From Atrina japonica (lineage: Eukaryota; Mollusca; Bivalvia; Pterioida; Pinnidae), in the NCBI GenBank assembly GCA_030159075.1, contig BROG01000345.1, forward strand, positions 620,001-684,000: a DNA stretch of 64,000 nt, read 5' to 3'. The position numbers and the translations under genes were made by a program. The notes beneath the pieces were generated by a model that was not told where the DNA came from, ran no database searches, and saw only the letters and a list, made by a program, of their open reading frames with translations. Below are positions 13,796-27,300 of this stretch, piece by piece; position 1 is the stretch's first letter; every line of letters starts with the position of its first letter.

Positions 13796-14526
13796 GTTTA
13801 TAAACTCTTGAAAATAATTTCACAATAAACATACAAGTTTATGACTTCATTCATATGAAGTTATGACCTAATCATTGGTACACTAAGAGGTCATCAGACA
13901 TCAAGTGTCCACAAAGAGGGCTGTTTGGGACAAGGAATATTGTAAAATGTTAGAAATATTGACTCTCCTATCTGACTTTTCAGAAGTTGTTCATGGAATA
14001 TCAACATGGAGAAGTGAGGAAATTGCTTTTAAGTTGAGATATATAAGTCTATTGTACCTGTTTAAAGCACAGTTGTATAGGGACATATCTGAGTCTCCAT
14101 GTACCAGTAGATGCCCAGGTGTGTTTCTCCAGACTGTACATTTGTATACAATGTATTATATTGAAATACACATGTATTGTATTGTAGTCTTAAATTTGAA
14201 TGCAGGTGTACAGACTGTACGCTGGAAAATTAAAAAGTATTACCGTATATGGTCAAAGTATGTCAGAACTTGTCATTTAAAGACCTCATACATGTATATC
14301 AATCCATTGAAAAATGTTCTCTGTTACAAAGGTGACAGAATACTTTATACACCAAATTGTTTATCAATAAACAAATATTTACAAGGATTGGGACCTTGAA
14401 TGTATATTAACAAGTCTTGATTTGACATGGATAGTGAAAGAGGTGCTAATTGCTGTTAGGTAGAAATTATGTAAGCAAGGAGACATTCATGGATGATATA
14501 TTCATTTACACACACGCTCACACACA

Positions 14527-14535
<9 letters not shown>

Positions 14536-14566
<31 letters not shown>
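14536..14566. repeat. (TG)n(TA)n short microsatellite
   Basis: A GTGTGTG run followed by about 28 bp of TA. Confidence 0.9.
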
Positions 14567-14568
<2 letters not shown>

Positions 14569-14580
14569 CATGTATATGTA

Positions 14581-14763
14581 GTGTAACCTCATTATACTGC
14601 CAATATTTGTTTAGCCAAAATTTGTCATCATAAAGGGGTTTGGTAATAGGTTGAGGAAAACTTTAAATAAAATTATGAGAAAGATTTGGAAAAGTTGCCT
14701 TTCAAGATTTGTGGTGTTAAGTAAGGTGGCAAAAGTAATTGGGACATTATAAAGAGGTTTTGC
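14581..14763. mobile_element. TA-flanked MITE, related end type (degenerate)
   Basis: The left end GTGTAACCTCATTATA and right end TATAAAGAGGTTTTGC form imperfect inverted repeats flanked by TA. It sits directly after a (TA)n run. Confidence 0.45.
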
Positions 14764-15666
14764 TATATATACTGTAGAACTTCATTGCGTGGAACTTCAG
14801 TAAGTCGAATTTGTCAATGTTTCGAACTATAATATACATGTAGTTTTATTATTTAACGCTACTTATAAACAATTTATAATTCAAATTTTTATGTGCTGAA
14901 TTTCTCGATGAATAAATTTTTTAGTCCATTTATATAAAAACATCCAAAAAGTCCTACAAATAATTCAAAGTAAAAATTTACATGCGTACAATAGAGCCTA
15001 ATGAGAGTTCTTCTCATAATACTTGATGCTTCAATTTTATGAAAATTAAGTTGACAATTTAGCTCAACAGTACCGGTAATTATTAAATGTCATGACCGTA
15101 CATGTCTTATGGTACAGTTTCGAAGCAGGCATATACACCTTATAGAACCTCTGTAACTAAAAGTCTCATGATTCCTGATTAACATTCATGGGTCTAAGTC
15201 CTGATATTTCAAACTTTTCCTGGTGGTCCATTGAACTTTGTCTCATCGAAGTTTTAGTGTATGTACATGTACATGTATATCACAAACGAATTCTTTGTAC
15301 ACTTATACAAATATCTCCTGAATATTTTCATTTTATTATCTGTATCAATAAACAAAGAGCTTTAGTTATGTGTGTTGTTGTAGTCGTTTGGGATGTATGT
15401 TGGTGTAGTCATGTGTGTTATAGAATATCAGCAGTTGTTTTATATCTCATCTTTGTGATGACAGCTTTTGTCACACTCTGTACCAAACTCTATCCTTGCA
15501 TAAAGGGTCATTACCCTACCTCTAATAAATAGGTGATAAGTCAATTTTAGGTCAATGTGTTGATATCATAACAGAAGCTATGTACACATGTACTACCATT
15601 TATTTTTCATGTTCATGTTCAGAAAAACACGCTTTTGCCTTTTAAAATGGAAAAATTAATTACTGA

Positions 15667-15723
15667 CACACACACACACACACACACACATAAACACACA
15701 CATACAATAACACACACACACAC
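15667..15723. repeat. Imperfect (CA)n microsatellite
   Basis: Two CA blocks split by TAAACACACACATACAATAA. Confidence 0.9.
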
Positions 15724-16153
15724 ATTATCAGCTAGCCATTATCTTCCTGAATTATTGTGGATACCATTATCATAGTGAGAAAAGTCCACAGATTTAAATG
15801 GTTAAATTACAAAATCAAAATATATAATAAATGAAGTTGGTAGGCTTTCAGTTACTGCAGATAAATATACAAAATAATTTAGTATCGTTTTGTTTTGTGT
15901 TAATTATTTTGAAATAGAAATGGTTATCACTTTATAACTGAGCCAGCGGCTGAAAAAAGGGTTCTTAAGACATAGTCAGTGAAATGCCAGGAAACAAGGA
16001 ATTTCAACCGACATAATTTATTTTGTAGATTTTTCACGCCAGACACAAAAAGAGTTCCTCTTGCCAGCACTCATTCAAATATATTTTTAAGTCCAATGTA
16101 TGTTCAAGTGTCCCCAGAATTTTCATAAAGACCCTTTTTTCAGCCCCTGGTTC

Positions 16154-16155
<2 letters not shown>

Positions 16156-16240
<85 letters not shown>
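16156..16240. repeat. (AT)n microsatellite
   Basis: About 84 bp of AT with one G interruption. Confidence 0.95.
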
Positions 16241-16241
<1 letters not shown>

Positions 16242-16677
16242 AAAGATAGACCAAGATATATATGGGAAAATAAGACATTTCTTTAGTTGAAGCAAAATGA
16301 ATGTACATGTATATTCCACCTAAAAGTCAGTGAGTACAGCCATGTTCTCCATCGCAGATAAGTATCGACATAGAAAAAGCTAGGATATCTTTATGTGTGT
16401 TTTTATCATCACAAAAAAGGTGGTTTAGTCATATTCCACAAGGATGAAAGAAGTAATCAACACAAGTACAAGCCTTGTCTAAATGAAGTCTGCCTGCCTG
16501 TATAATGACATTATCAGTGTTATAGTGGTATTCTAGCACTGGTGGTTATATCAACAGAAACAGGTCTCTTTTAGCAAGTTTGATGAACAATTATGATAGC
16601 TCAGAGACACGACATCAGACTTGTTTATTGTTTATTATTCAATCCAACATCCAACTCCATGTAATATAAAGAAGGCA

Positions 16678-18190
16678 GCTGGGATTGTATCTTGTGGTAT
16701 TGTCTGTCTGATGTAAGACCACAATATAGACCAGACTGGCCTTGTATCTCATGGTATTGTCTGTCTGATGTAAGAACACAATATAGACCAGACTGGGATT
16801 GTATCTCATGGTATTGTCTGTCTGATATAAGACCACAATATAGACCAGACTGGGATTGTATCTCATGGTATTGTCTGTCTGATGTAAGACCACAATATAG
16901 ACCAGGCTTGGGTTGTATCTCATGGTATTGTCTATCTGATGTAAGACCACAATATAGACCAGGCTTGGGTTGTATCTCATGGTATTGTCTGTCGGATGTA
17001 GACCACAATATAGACCAGGCTGGGGTTGTATCTCATGGTATTGTCTATCTGATGTAAGACCACAATATAGACCAGACTGGGATTGTATCTCATGGTATTG
17101 TCTGTCTGATATAAGACCACAATATAGACCAGACTGGGATTGTATCTCATGGTATTGTCTGTCTGATGTAAGACCACAATATAGACCAGACTGGGATTGT
17201 ATCTTGTGGTATTGTCTGTCTGATGTAAGACCACAATATAGACCAGACTGGCCTTGTATCTCATGGTATTGTCTGTCTGATGTAAGAACACAATATAGAC
17301 CAGGCTGGCCTTGTATCTCATGGTATTGTCTGTCTGATGTAAGACCACAATATAGACCAGGCTGGGATTGTATCTCATGGTATTGTCTGTCTGATGTAAG
17401 ACCACAATATAGACCAGGCTGGGATTGTATCTCATGGTATTGTCTGTCTGATGTAAGACCACAATATAGACCAGGCTTGGGTTGTATCTCATGGTATTGT
17501 CTATCTGATGTAAGACCACAATATAGACCAGGCTGGGATTGTATCTCATGGTATTGTCTGTCTGATATAAGACCACAATATAGACCAGGCTGGTGTTGTA
17601 TCTCATGGTATTGTCTGTCTGATGTAAGAACACAATATAGACCAGGCTTGGGTTGTATCTCATGGTATTGTCTATCTGATGTAAGACCACAATATAGACC
17701 AGGCTTGGGTTGTATCTCGTGGTATTGTCTATCTGATGTAAGACCACAATATAGACCAGACTGGGATTGTATCTCATGGTATTGTCTGTCTGATGTAAGA
17801 CCACAATATAGACCAGGCTTGGGTTGTATCTCATGGTATTGTCTGTCTGATGTAAGACCACAATATAGACCAGGCTGGCCTTGTATCTCATGGTATTGTC
17901 TATCTGATGTAAGACCACAATATAGACCAGACTGGCCTTGTATCTCATGGTATTGTCTATCTGATGTAAGACCACAATATAGACCAGACTGGGGTTGTAT
18001 CTCATGGTATTGTCTATCTGATGTAAGACCACAATATAGACCAGGCTTGGGTTGTATCTTGTGGTATTGTCTGTCTGATGTAAGAATATAATGTAGACCA
18101 GGCTGGGGTTGTAACTCGTGGTATTGCCAGAGGCAGCCTGATGTAAGCACATACTGGTATTAATATAGACCAGTCTGGGACTGCATCTCT
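16678..18190. repeat. 57-bp minisatellite, about 26 copies, directly upstream of a PPP1R14 exon
   Basis: The unit contains TGTATCTCATGGTATTGTCT, then GTCTGATGTAAGACCACAAT, then ATAGACCAGACTGGGAT. The period is 57 (3 x 19), so frames of 373 codons (+) and 503 and 391 codons (-) stay open. Variants alternate between GACTGG, GGCTGG and GGCTTGGG. Each unit carries GATGTAAGAC, close to a 5' splice-site consensus. The array ends about 80 bp before the exon at 18272. Confidence 0.9.
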
Positions 18191-18271
18191 TATGTGTTGG
18201 TGATGCTAATTAAGATCATGTTTGTAATAATTATATTGATGATGAAATTAAAATTTTACTTTTGTTTGCAG

Positions 18272-18358
18272 AATGATGAAGATGATCACGACTGTAACTT
18301 AGATTTAGAAGATATTTTAAATTTGGACACAGATAGTGAACGACGAGATTATGCAATG
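18272..18358 (+). CDS. PPP1R14: PPP1R14 homologue, internal coding exon (acidic/LEDIL block)
   Basis: The acceptor is TTTGTTTGCAG and the donor ATG|GTAAGT; the exon is 87 nt and phase 0 at both ends. It encodes the acidic patch and the LEDILNLDTDSERR helix, corresponding to the block NIDELLELxSEEER of vertebrate family members. A 57-bp minisatellite ends about 80 bp upstream of the acceptor. Confidence 0.82.
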
Positions 18359-21300
18359 GTAAGTACATTGTACATGTATTTTTTTTCTTCAACAGTAAAA
18401 GTCCCTTTTCTTGAGGTGGCCACGCCCAAAATTATTTACTACCATTTTATCCATTTATGTCCATCCAGTTCAGGTTACAATGAGCTCATATTGGTCTATT
18501 GATGTTCAGTTAAATACAATTAATTCTTATACAAGTCTGTAACAGTACTGTGGGGGTCTAACTATACCTAAATACCTGAAGGTATATTACATCACATCAA
18601 ATGGTTAAGACTCAAAGAACTTAAAAGTTAATGAGCATTGGCAGTCTTAAGTGTGTACTGGTCCGTGGATTTAAACCCGAATTCCGTAGCTATTTTCCAT
18701 TTTAGTCAATATCTCTGATTATGTTCCAGTCTATTGTTTGTTTGTTTTGTTGTTGTTGTATGAGGTGATTAGGTTTAGATTACTATTATCTGGACAGTAC
18801 AGAAGAATGCTATTATATGTAAGGCTTATCATGTAAAGCGAATCAGCTTTTTGTTGATAATAGATTTTTATGAATGATTTTGTAATGGATCTTGCTCATA
18901 ATTATGATTATCGTTTTATCTAAAGGTCTGGTGCCAATTGTATCAACTGTAATATGTACTGGCCTCTGTATTGGTTGTTTGTTTCTTTTCTTATCTTTAT
19001 ATTATTGACAGTGTATGAATGAAGTATGTGGGATATTTTTACAACTTGTAAAAAAAAAACCACAAAAAACAAATGTGCTGTTAAATTTTTGCCTACATCT
19101 TTATTTTAGCCATAGAGTTTTTGAAATAACATCTTTTTTACAATACAAGATCTAGATGAGTTATAACCTATTTATACTGATAAATTGCTCTGGAAAAAGT
19201 GGTTGTATGGATAATATTTTAAAAACAATACTTTTTCATATACTCCTTAGAACTATCATTTTATATCTTTTAAGCATTTTGAACTATTGTGGAATTTTGT
19301 AATTCTATGACTCTTATCATGTTCAAATTCACCAATATCAACGCTGGATTTTCATATCAGTAAATCAAAGTCTGTAGTAAAGATTAGGTCAGTAATATGT
19401 AGAATTGCCATCCAGTAGACATAGCAAGAAACCACATATCATCTGTTAGTTACTGGATCAACATGTACATGTACTTTATCAGATGTTCTGATGTTTGGAA
19501 ATGAAGAAAGATTCTTTATTAGTTTTGGGAGATGGTTAAGTTATATATATATTAATAACTGCAGGGGGTCTATTTAGGTCTATTCTGGCACTGGTTTTAT
19601 ATATATGAAGGTAATTAGATAGGTAGACTGTATAGGATAAGCTTGTTGTATTAAATTCTGTAGAAAAGCCTTTATACTGCTCACTAAGATATTGTCATTA
19701 ATGTTCAGAAGTTGATTTATGTGATGCTGTTTTCAGTCGATTTAAATTTGTTTTAAAGGCCAGATTAATTTTTAAAAAGACACACCCCTTTTTTTGTTTG
19801 ATCAGTTTTTCATCCTGTAATGTTTTATTTAAATTTGTGTGTTTGTATTAGTCTAAAAATAAATCAGTGTTGTAACCATATCTATCTTTGCTTGACACAT
19901 TTGTTGAACTATTTGATTTCTTCCTGCTGTAGAAATTCTTATCTCTCAGATACTGGTAAACGTTGGCAACTATATACCATCACTCACATCTAATTGTCTT
20001 ATTTGTTCTTGTCTATAGTAGGTGTCACATCTTTTGATTTGTTTGTATTCAAACATGTCCATTGACTGGTTGAATGGCTTTAATTTGTTCATGTTTTATA
20101 GGCATTTAGAGATGGAGATTTTTATAGGCATGTGAAAGAGGGGATCAGGAAAAGTTTTTATGACCTCACAAAGGTTTTGTGTCACTTTACCCCAAACTGA
20201 AGTTAAGCTTCAGATAAGTTTGATGTATTTTTAGCTCACCTGGCCCAAAGGGCCAAGTGAGGTATTGCTATAGCCAAAGTTCTGGTGTCCGTCGGCATCT
20301 GGCCTCGTCCGTACATGTAATACATGTATATCCAAAATTATTAAAGCTAGAGAAAAAAAGCTTTTGGTTGCTTTTCAGTATATTGTTAGTAAAATACATT
20401 TCACTCAGGTGGTTATTAAGCCTACTGTTTTTCATGTTTATTAGCCATTTTATCTTTTACACATTTTTGATGTTTTCTGCAATGTTGACCAATTTTGCCA
20501 GGTGAGCGACTTCAGGCCCCTTGGGCCTCTTGTTCTAGAACAATACTTTAACTGTCTTAATTCTAAAATTGAAGATCTTATTAAATATTTTACTGAAATT
20601 GTATAAATCTTTCTTTGGACACACCATGACCTATAGAATAATGACTTACTAAATTCAATGCTTATGTTTCATTGTACACATAGTTTCTGTGTAAGTTATT
20701 TTTAGTTATTACTTGAATATCTTCCTATAGTCAACTCTGACACTTCATTTGAACTTACTTCATTGTTTTTACAAAAAAAAAAAAAAAATGTAAGTCAGGT
20801 GTGGTTGAAGTGCCAAGTAGTGGTTGTTTTTTGGAGTCAAACTGTATACAGTGAATAGAAACACATACATGTAGGAAGAGAAAATAGTTTTACTAATCAA
20901 TTCAATTTTGTACAGGTATGCTAGAAGGAAACATAGTGGTAAATTTGTACAGGTGGGCTAGAAAGAGACATTGGTAATTTTTTACAGATGGGCTAGATGT
21001 AAACACTTTTCAGTTTATCTACAAAAAGTAAAAAGAAACCATATATTCATGTAAATACAAAAAATCACAAGAATTAGGGCTGTCATTGATAGACTGGATA
21101 TCAATATATCGATACATAAATTGATTTGATACAATAACCGATACACTTTTAAAGTATCGATACATTTCATTATGCATTTCACAGGATGTATTTTCTTTTA
21201 CAATTTCCAAAATTTTCCATTTGTTTTACTTAATGTTATTGAACTATGTTATATTTTTTTCTAATTGTTCAACTTGTTAAAAAAAATTATGTTTTCCTTG

Positions 21301-24300
21301 CAATGATTGCTTTTTTCATCTTCAGATGGTCAAATATACAATAAAACACCTAAATATTACAATGAATCTATTCATTTTGAATGCATTCATAGAAGCACCA
21401 AATTATTTGATTTATTGATATATCGATACTTTTTATTGATATATTGGTATAGAATTTCTCATCAATGACAGCCCTAACAAGAATAACAACTGAAGTTTTG
21501 TTTGTTTGTTGTTTCATTGTTGTTTTACATCCTGGTATTCAGGTAAGATTTTTTCACTTACATGTATGTGGAGATGTCACCAAGTTTAGGTGAAGTATCA
21601 CAAATTTTGACCTGTGCTATGGACTGACATCAATGCAGCAAGAGTTATTTTAATTGCAGTTTGAGTTTTAAGTCTCATATGAAAGACCCCAACAAAAGTT
21701 AGAGCAAAAATAAATCAGGTACTTGTACTTCGGCATAAACTTTACCTATATCATATGAACAGCCTAAGAAAAGCCAGGCACACATTAAACATCTGAATGT
21801 GTTTGTACAGATCTAGAGTATGAGATAGATATAAATTATTGATATGTTTTATGAAATTACATGGAAACATCTTAAATAACAATATGTATGGGTATTTGAT
21901 CTCATTTATTTTGTATAAAAATCCCTCAAGGACTCAAAGGTATTCTTTTATTACATAGTCATTACTTTATTGATGAAATAAAACTTTCTCTGGCATTTAT
22001 GGTGGTGGATTTTCTCAGCAATAATTGAATTCCAGTTTGTTAACAAAAGTCATAAATAAAGAAATTGATTTACATGTTCTTTGGGAAAGAATCATACTAA
22101 AAAGGCAGTATACTCTTGCAATAGGTTCTGTAAATATTAAACTAGATCTATATTCAACATATATTCACAGATCTATTCATTCTGGATTGATATACAATGT
22201 ATTATACTGTAGTGGGAAAGCTAAGCCTGGCAATAAATCTCACAAATTAATATTTAGTTTACTGTGTATGAGGTAGAGGCTAAACGAAAACATATTGACT
22301 TGAGTTTTTGGCCTGGTTGTGAAGCAAGTATTTTTTTATGATATATGTTTATTTTTTGTTTAACGTCCCATTCAAGGATCTTTCACTCATATTGAGACGT
22401 CACCAGATGCTGGTGAAGGGCCTCAAATTTTGGCCTATGCTCAGCACTTAAGGCCATTGAGCAGTGAGGGTTCTTTAACGTACCAACACCTACATGTACA
22501 TTTGTACTGTGACACAGGAACTTGGTTTTAACTGTCTCATCCAAAAGACAGGAAACCAACCTGTCACCAGCCATATGACATTAATAAGATAATGATCATA
22601 TCTGTCAGTCACTTACACTAAACTACAGTCATGCACATATTTTGTATCTGTTCAAATCATTTATTTACGTAGCACTTCAGACCTCAGTTAAAGGGAGCAA
22701 GAGTTGTATAAGGGTTTCCTTCATTATCCTGTTTAAATGTTGTGCCGTAGTGCAATTTGAGACACAACGTAGTGGTTAAGGACAGTATAATGACAGTGAT
22801 AAACAAGATGAGAGGATATAAAGTGACTAGCTTTCGGAGAATAATAGCAATCTTCTTAAAAGATGAGACACAACATTATAATTTGAACACTCGTAGAAAT
22901 CTTGCCAAATGAGACTGCATATGACCCAGTCATGCATACATTTTGGTGGCCATCTTGCCAATGTGACAAAACTCAGTGGCTCAGTCGCCTAGAAACATTT
23001 GTAGTCATCTTAGTGGCTCAACATCTCTGGGAAAAAATTGTGGCCATATCATATTGCCAGAAAACCATATAGACCTAGTTGTTCAAATTGGTTTTCAGTG
23101 TTGTTTTAAATAATAGTTCAGTTTCACAGGATTGATGATTGTCATCACTCAGATGAGAGGCTATATAGCTGGTTAACATTCCATAAACAATAAATGGCTT
23201 AGCTTCAGGCTCTGGGCTTTATGTTTTTGAAAATTGTGTCAGTAAAATATGCCATATTGCAATTTCAAAAGTACCAGTATTGCCATAGGCCATATTTAAA
23301 ATGCAAAAAATATTACCCCATAGCACTTATGAAAGTATTGCTTTTTTGCACTTACAAAAGATTGAGTGCATGTGTCATGACATCCTTCCATTGTTTCAAT
23401 TTATGTATTTTGCATTGTCTTTAAACCTTTACAACTGAGGTGACATGTATATAAGTGCATGGATAGTACAGAAGTACATGGATACACTCCAGAAAACACA
23501 CAATTCACAACTACAGGTCTACAAAGGTGAAGTGGGATTAGTCTAAAACCAAAAGAATATGAAAGAACAGTAAAACACTCAATATTCACAAATTTTCGGC
23601 CCCTTGGCCTTTATCAAGTGAAAGGCGATAATAAAAGGATCTAGAAACATTTGCCATGAAGGTGTGTATTGTGCATAATTAATATTATGTAACCAATATA
23701 TATATTGTCGTATTTCACTTGATAAAGGCCATGGGGCTGAAAATTTGTGAGTATTGAGTGTTTTACTAATTTTTCGTATAACTATACTTCCCTTATGAGG
23801 GCATTGAATTTTATTCAAAAGAATATGGTATATTTTCCAAAAAAAGAATGTACAGGTAAAACATGACTCCATAACTGATTATCACAATGTTCAGTATATA
23901 CATGAGACCCTTAACACAACTGTTTGAGGCTTTCAGAGGAGCGAAATGTGCCCCTCTCTGTCTTCATGTTAAAATCCCTGTTCTGGATATGATATAAAGT
24001 CTCATCAATGACTGTGTACTTAACAATGTAGAGCATGTATATAAATAAGATGTTTACTTCACTTTTCCTGTGAAGCTTGACTTAACTGAAAAATTGGGTA
24101 GAGTCATCCGTATGATAATCAAAAGGTTTACTCTGCCCTGCTAAGTTACATGTATGTGACAGGGTAGTTACACGGTGTTCCTACTAGCTTGAGCTCGAGG
24201 GGTTTCCCCTTTAGCTCGATCGTTAGAACACCATACTGGAAAACCAGGGATCCTAGGTTCGAATCCAAGCAGAGGCAGTGATTGCATCTGTTACCATCTG

Positions 24301-27300
24301 TTACATGTACAATGTACATGTATGTGAATAAGACTATAATAAAATACACAGTTGTGAGTTACAGGTACATTTACTGAGTCTCTTAAGTAATTCAGGACCT
24401 GTTTGAAGACAGCTTGATATTTTTCTTCAGCATATACACCAACTTATCCAAGGATGGATGTGGGATAACAGATTTTACAGCTGTTCTTTATTAGAATAAG
24501 GCTAAAAGGTTTTGCAGATCTGTGCAATGGCCACACTTGTACAACAAAGAGGTGTCTACTGTGAGAATGTGGAAAATGTCTTAAATGGAAACCCTTAGTT
24601 CAAGCTACTGTCAGCTTCCATCTGTGTTACTTGAAATCAACTGTAAAATTGCACTAAGCTCATTTTAATGAATAAACACATTGATATCTGTCTGGCATTT
24701 TGAAGAGTTTTGAATTAGAGTTAGAATACCATATGTTTAGTGTAGGTATTGTGTATTTCACACTTAAGAACACTACTGGATGATTCTGTATATATTTGTA
24801 TACAGGAGATGATAGGATTTTATCTTAAATGATTGCTTTATGTATTGTTAGAGCTGATTGATAAAAACCATCACAAGGAAGAAGAGGATGGAATGTTAGA
24901 TCCTTTGTTATTGTTTTAGACTCGGCTTCTTTTTGAAGTTGTAACACAAGCACTTGTTTCTACCAATGGGGAGTTGATAATTATGTATTGTGTAGTGCAG
25001 TGCATAATTCTCAACCCACCCACCCCATTGATAAAAACAAGTGCCTGTGAGTTGTAATATTATAGGGATTTCTTGTGAAAAGTTTTACCTTGAAATGATG
25101 CTGGCGTCATTTATTTAGAATTTGTTTGCTGCCATTTTTGTTTGATAATTTCTGGGACGTGACTTCATTCATTCAGATTATACTGTATATATCCCTATAT
25201 TTTCTGAATAACTGCCAGTGATAATTTGTTCTCAGTGTCACTTGTCATTTATGTTAGGGATAATTCACAGTTAATTAATTAAGCTATGATTATACAGTCA
25301 TGATGGATTCCATAGACACGGTTACTATTACAGAGTTCTTCACTTTACCAATTAAGTGCACAGAGATACTTTTTAAATCAAATCTGACTGTAATTTCCAG
25401 AACCAATTTAGTAAAATACATGCATGATGTAAATATCAATAAGTGCTTTTGGAAATAAATGATAAGTGGTTTATATTGTCAGTCAGTTTTTTTTTATCAG
25501 ATTCATCTTTGTAGTTACTCATCCATGAATTGGTTCAACCAAACATATGAAGGACTCAACCAGTTAATGACGCAGATTATCTAAAATTTGGTCTATGTGA
25601 TAATTGGTTCTTTGTTATTCAGTACAAATTAAACTTAATTGAACAGTTTTAGAACTATTCTTACAGAAATATTTAATCACCATATGGTTAGTACAGTGTA
25701 TATACTTACATGTATATTTTATGCAAAGCTAATTCATCTTGTCAAAAAAGTTCATTGTGGATCTTTTGACTGGTAGATCATTTGACTGGTAGATCATTTG
25801 ACTGATGGATTATTTGACTGGTAGATCATTTGAATTGTAGATCATTTCACTGGTAGATCATTTCACTGGTGGATCATTCACTGGTAGATCATTTGATTGG
25901 TAGATTTGACTGGCAGATTGTTTGACTTGTAGAATATTTCACTGGCAGATTGTTTGACTTGTAGATCATTTCACTGGTAGATCAATTGACTGATGGATTA
26001 TATGACTGGTAGATCATTTGAATTATAGATCATTTGATTGGTAGATCATTTGATTGTTTGACTTGTAGATTATTTCACTGGCAGATTATATGTAGGTTAT
26101 AGTATTTCACCTTGTTTGAGGATCATTTCACCATAGAGACTTATAGATCATTTCACTGGCAGATCCATTGATAGATTATTTGACTGGTAGATCATTTGAA
26201 TTATAGATCATTTGATTGGTAGATCATTTGATTGTTTGACTTGTAGATTATTTCACTGGCAGATTATATGACTTGTAGGTTATAGTATTTTACCAGTAGA
26301 TTGTTTGACTTGTGGATCATTTCACCAGTAGATTGTTTGACTTATAGATCATTTCACTGGCAGATCATTTGACTGATAGATTATTTGACTGGTAGATCAT
26401 TTGAATTGTAGATCATTTCACTGGTAGATCATTTGATTGTTTGACATGTAGATTATTTCACTGGCAGATTATATTACTTGTAGGTTATTTCACCAGTGGA
26501 TTGTTTGACTTGTGGATCATTTGATTTGTAGATCATTTTTTTAAAAAGTTATAACAAAGCCATTTTCTATTCAATTTCAATACATTTTCCCCAATTAACC
26601 ATTATAAATTAGTTTTCTATTTAGATTTCTGAATCTTCAAAACGAAAATTTGAAAATAATGAGCAAATACACACAAAAATTAGATTTTATGTTATAAGTT
26701 TTAGGATATAAGTTTTTTTCAAATTTGTTTAAGAAATGACTTTCCATGATTTTTTTAAAATTTGTGAATGTATATGAAATATGTATATATGTAGCAACAG
26801 GTTGTAGTCACTGGAGAACCACTGTGAGTAAAAAAACATGTACTGATTAGCATCACAAACTGCTCTATTTTACAGGAAAGATGAGCAAATACTATGTACA
26901 TTTCCTGACGATTTCACATTTATCTTAAACAAAGGAAGTTGTGTATTATCTGGTGAATTACATAGATTTTGGTGAAATTCTTGAGTGTTAAAGTAATTAT
27001 TTTGACTTCACATAATTATACACAACCTGAGTAACCGATCAATGAACTACAGCAGTACTATATCATTGAAGACACTCTAAAAAGATGTGCATGTCGATGA
27101 ATATTCTAGCTGTTCTTTGTTCTTAACCAGAAATGTGTGGTGAAACTATTGTGTTAATGTATGCATGACAATAATTTAACAAAGAGTTTTGTTACCCATT
27201 GTGCATACTGGTATGTAACTATCAAATTCAAAGGTAAAAAATTGAAGATATTTTCACATGAACTCATTCACCCCTAAAGACACATTTGGACTGGTCTAAT

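Noticed and set aside
13905..14399. 164-codon open frame on +
   Set aside because: About the longest expected by chance at this composition; no domain, no splice signals, and it lies in probable intron DNA after a SINE.
16639..18152. 503- and 391-codon minus-strand frames as genes
   Set aside because: They coincide with the 57-bp minisatellite, and overlapping frames on both strands are explained by the period of 57.
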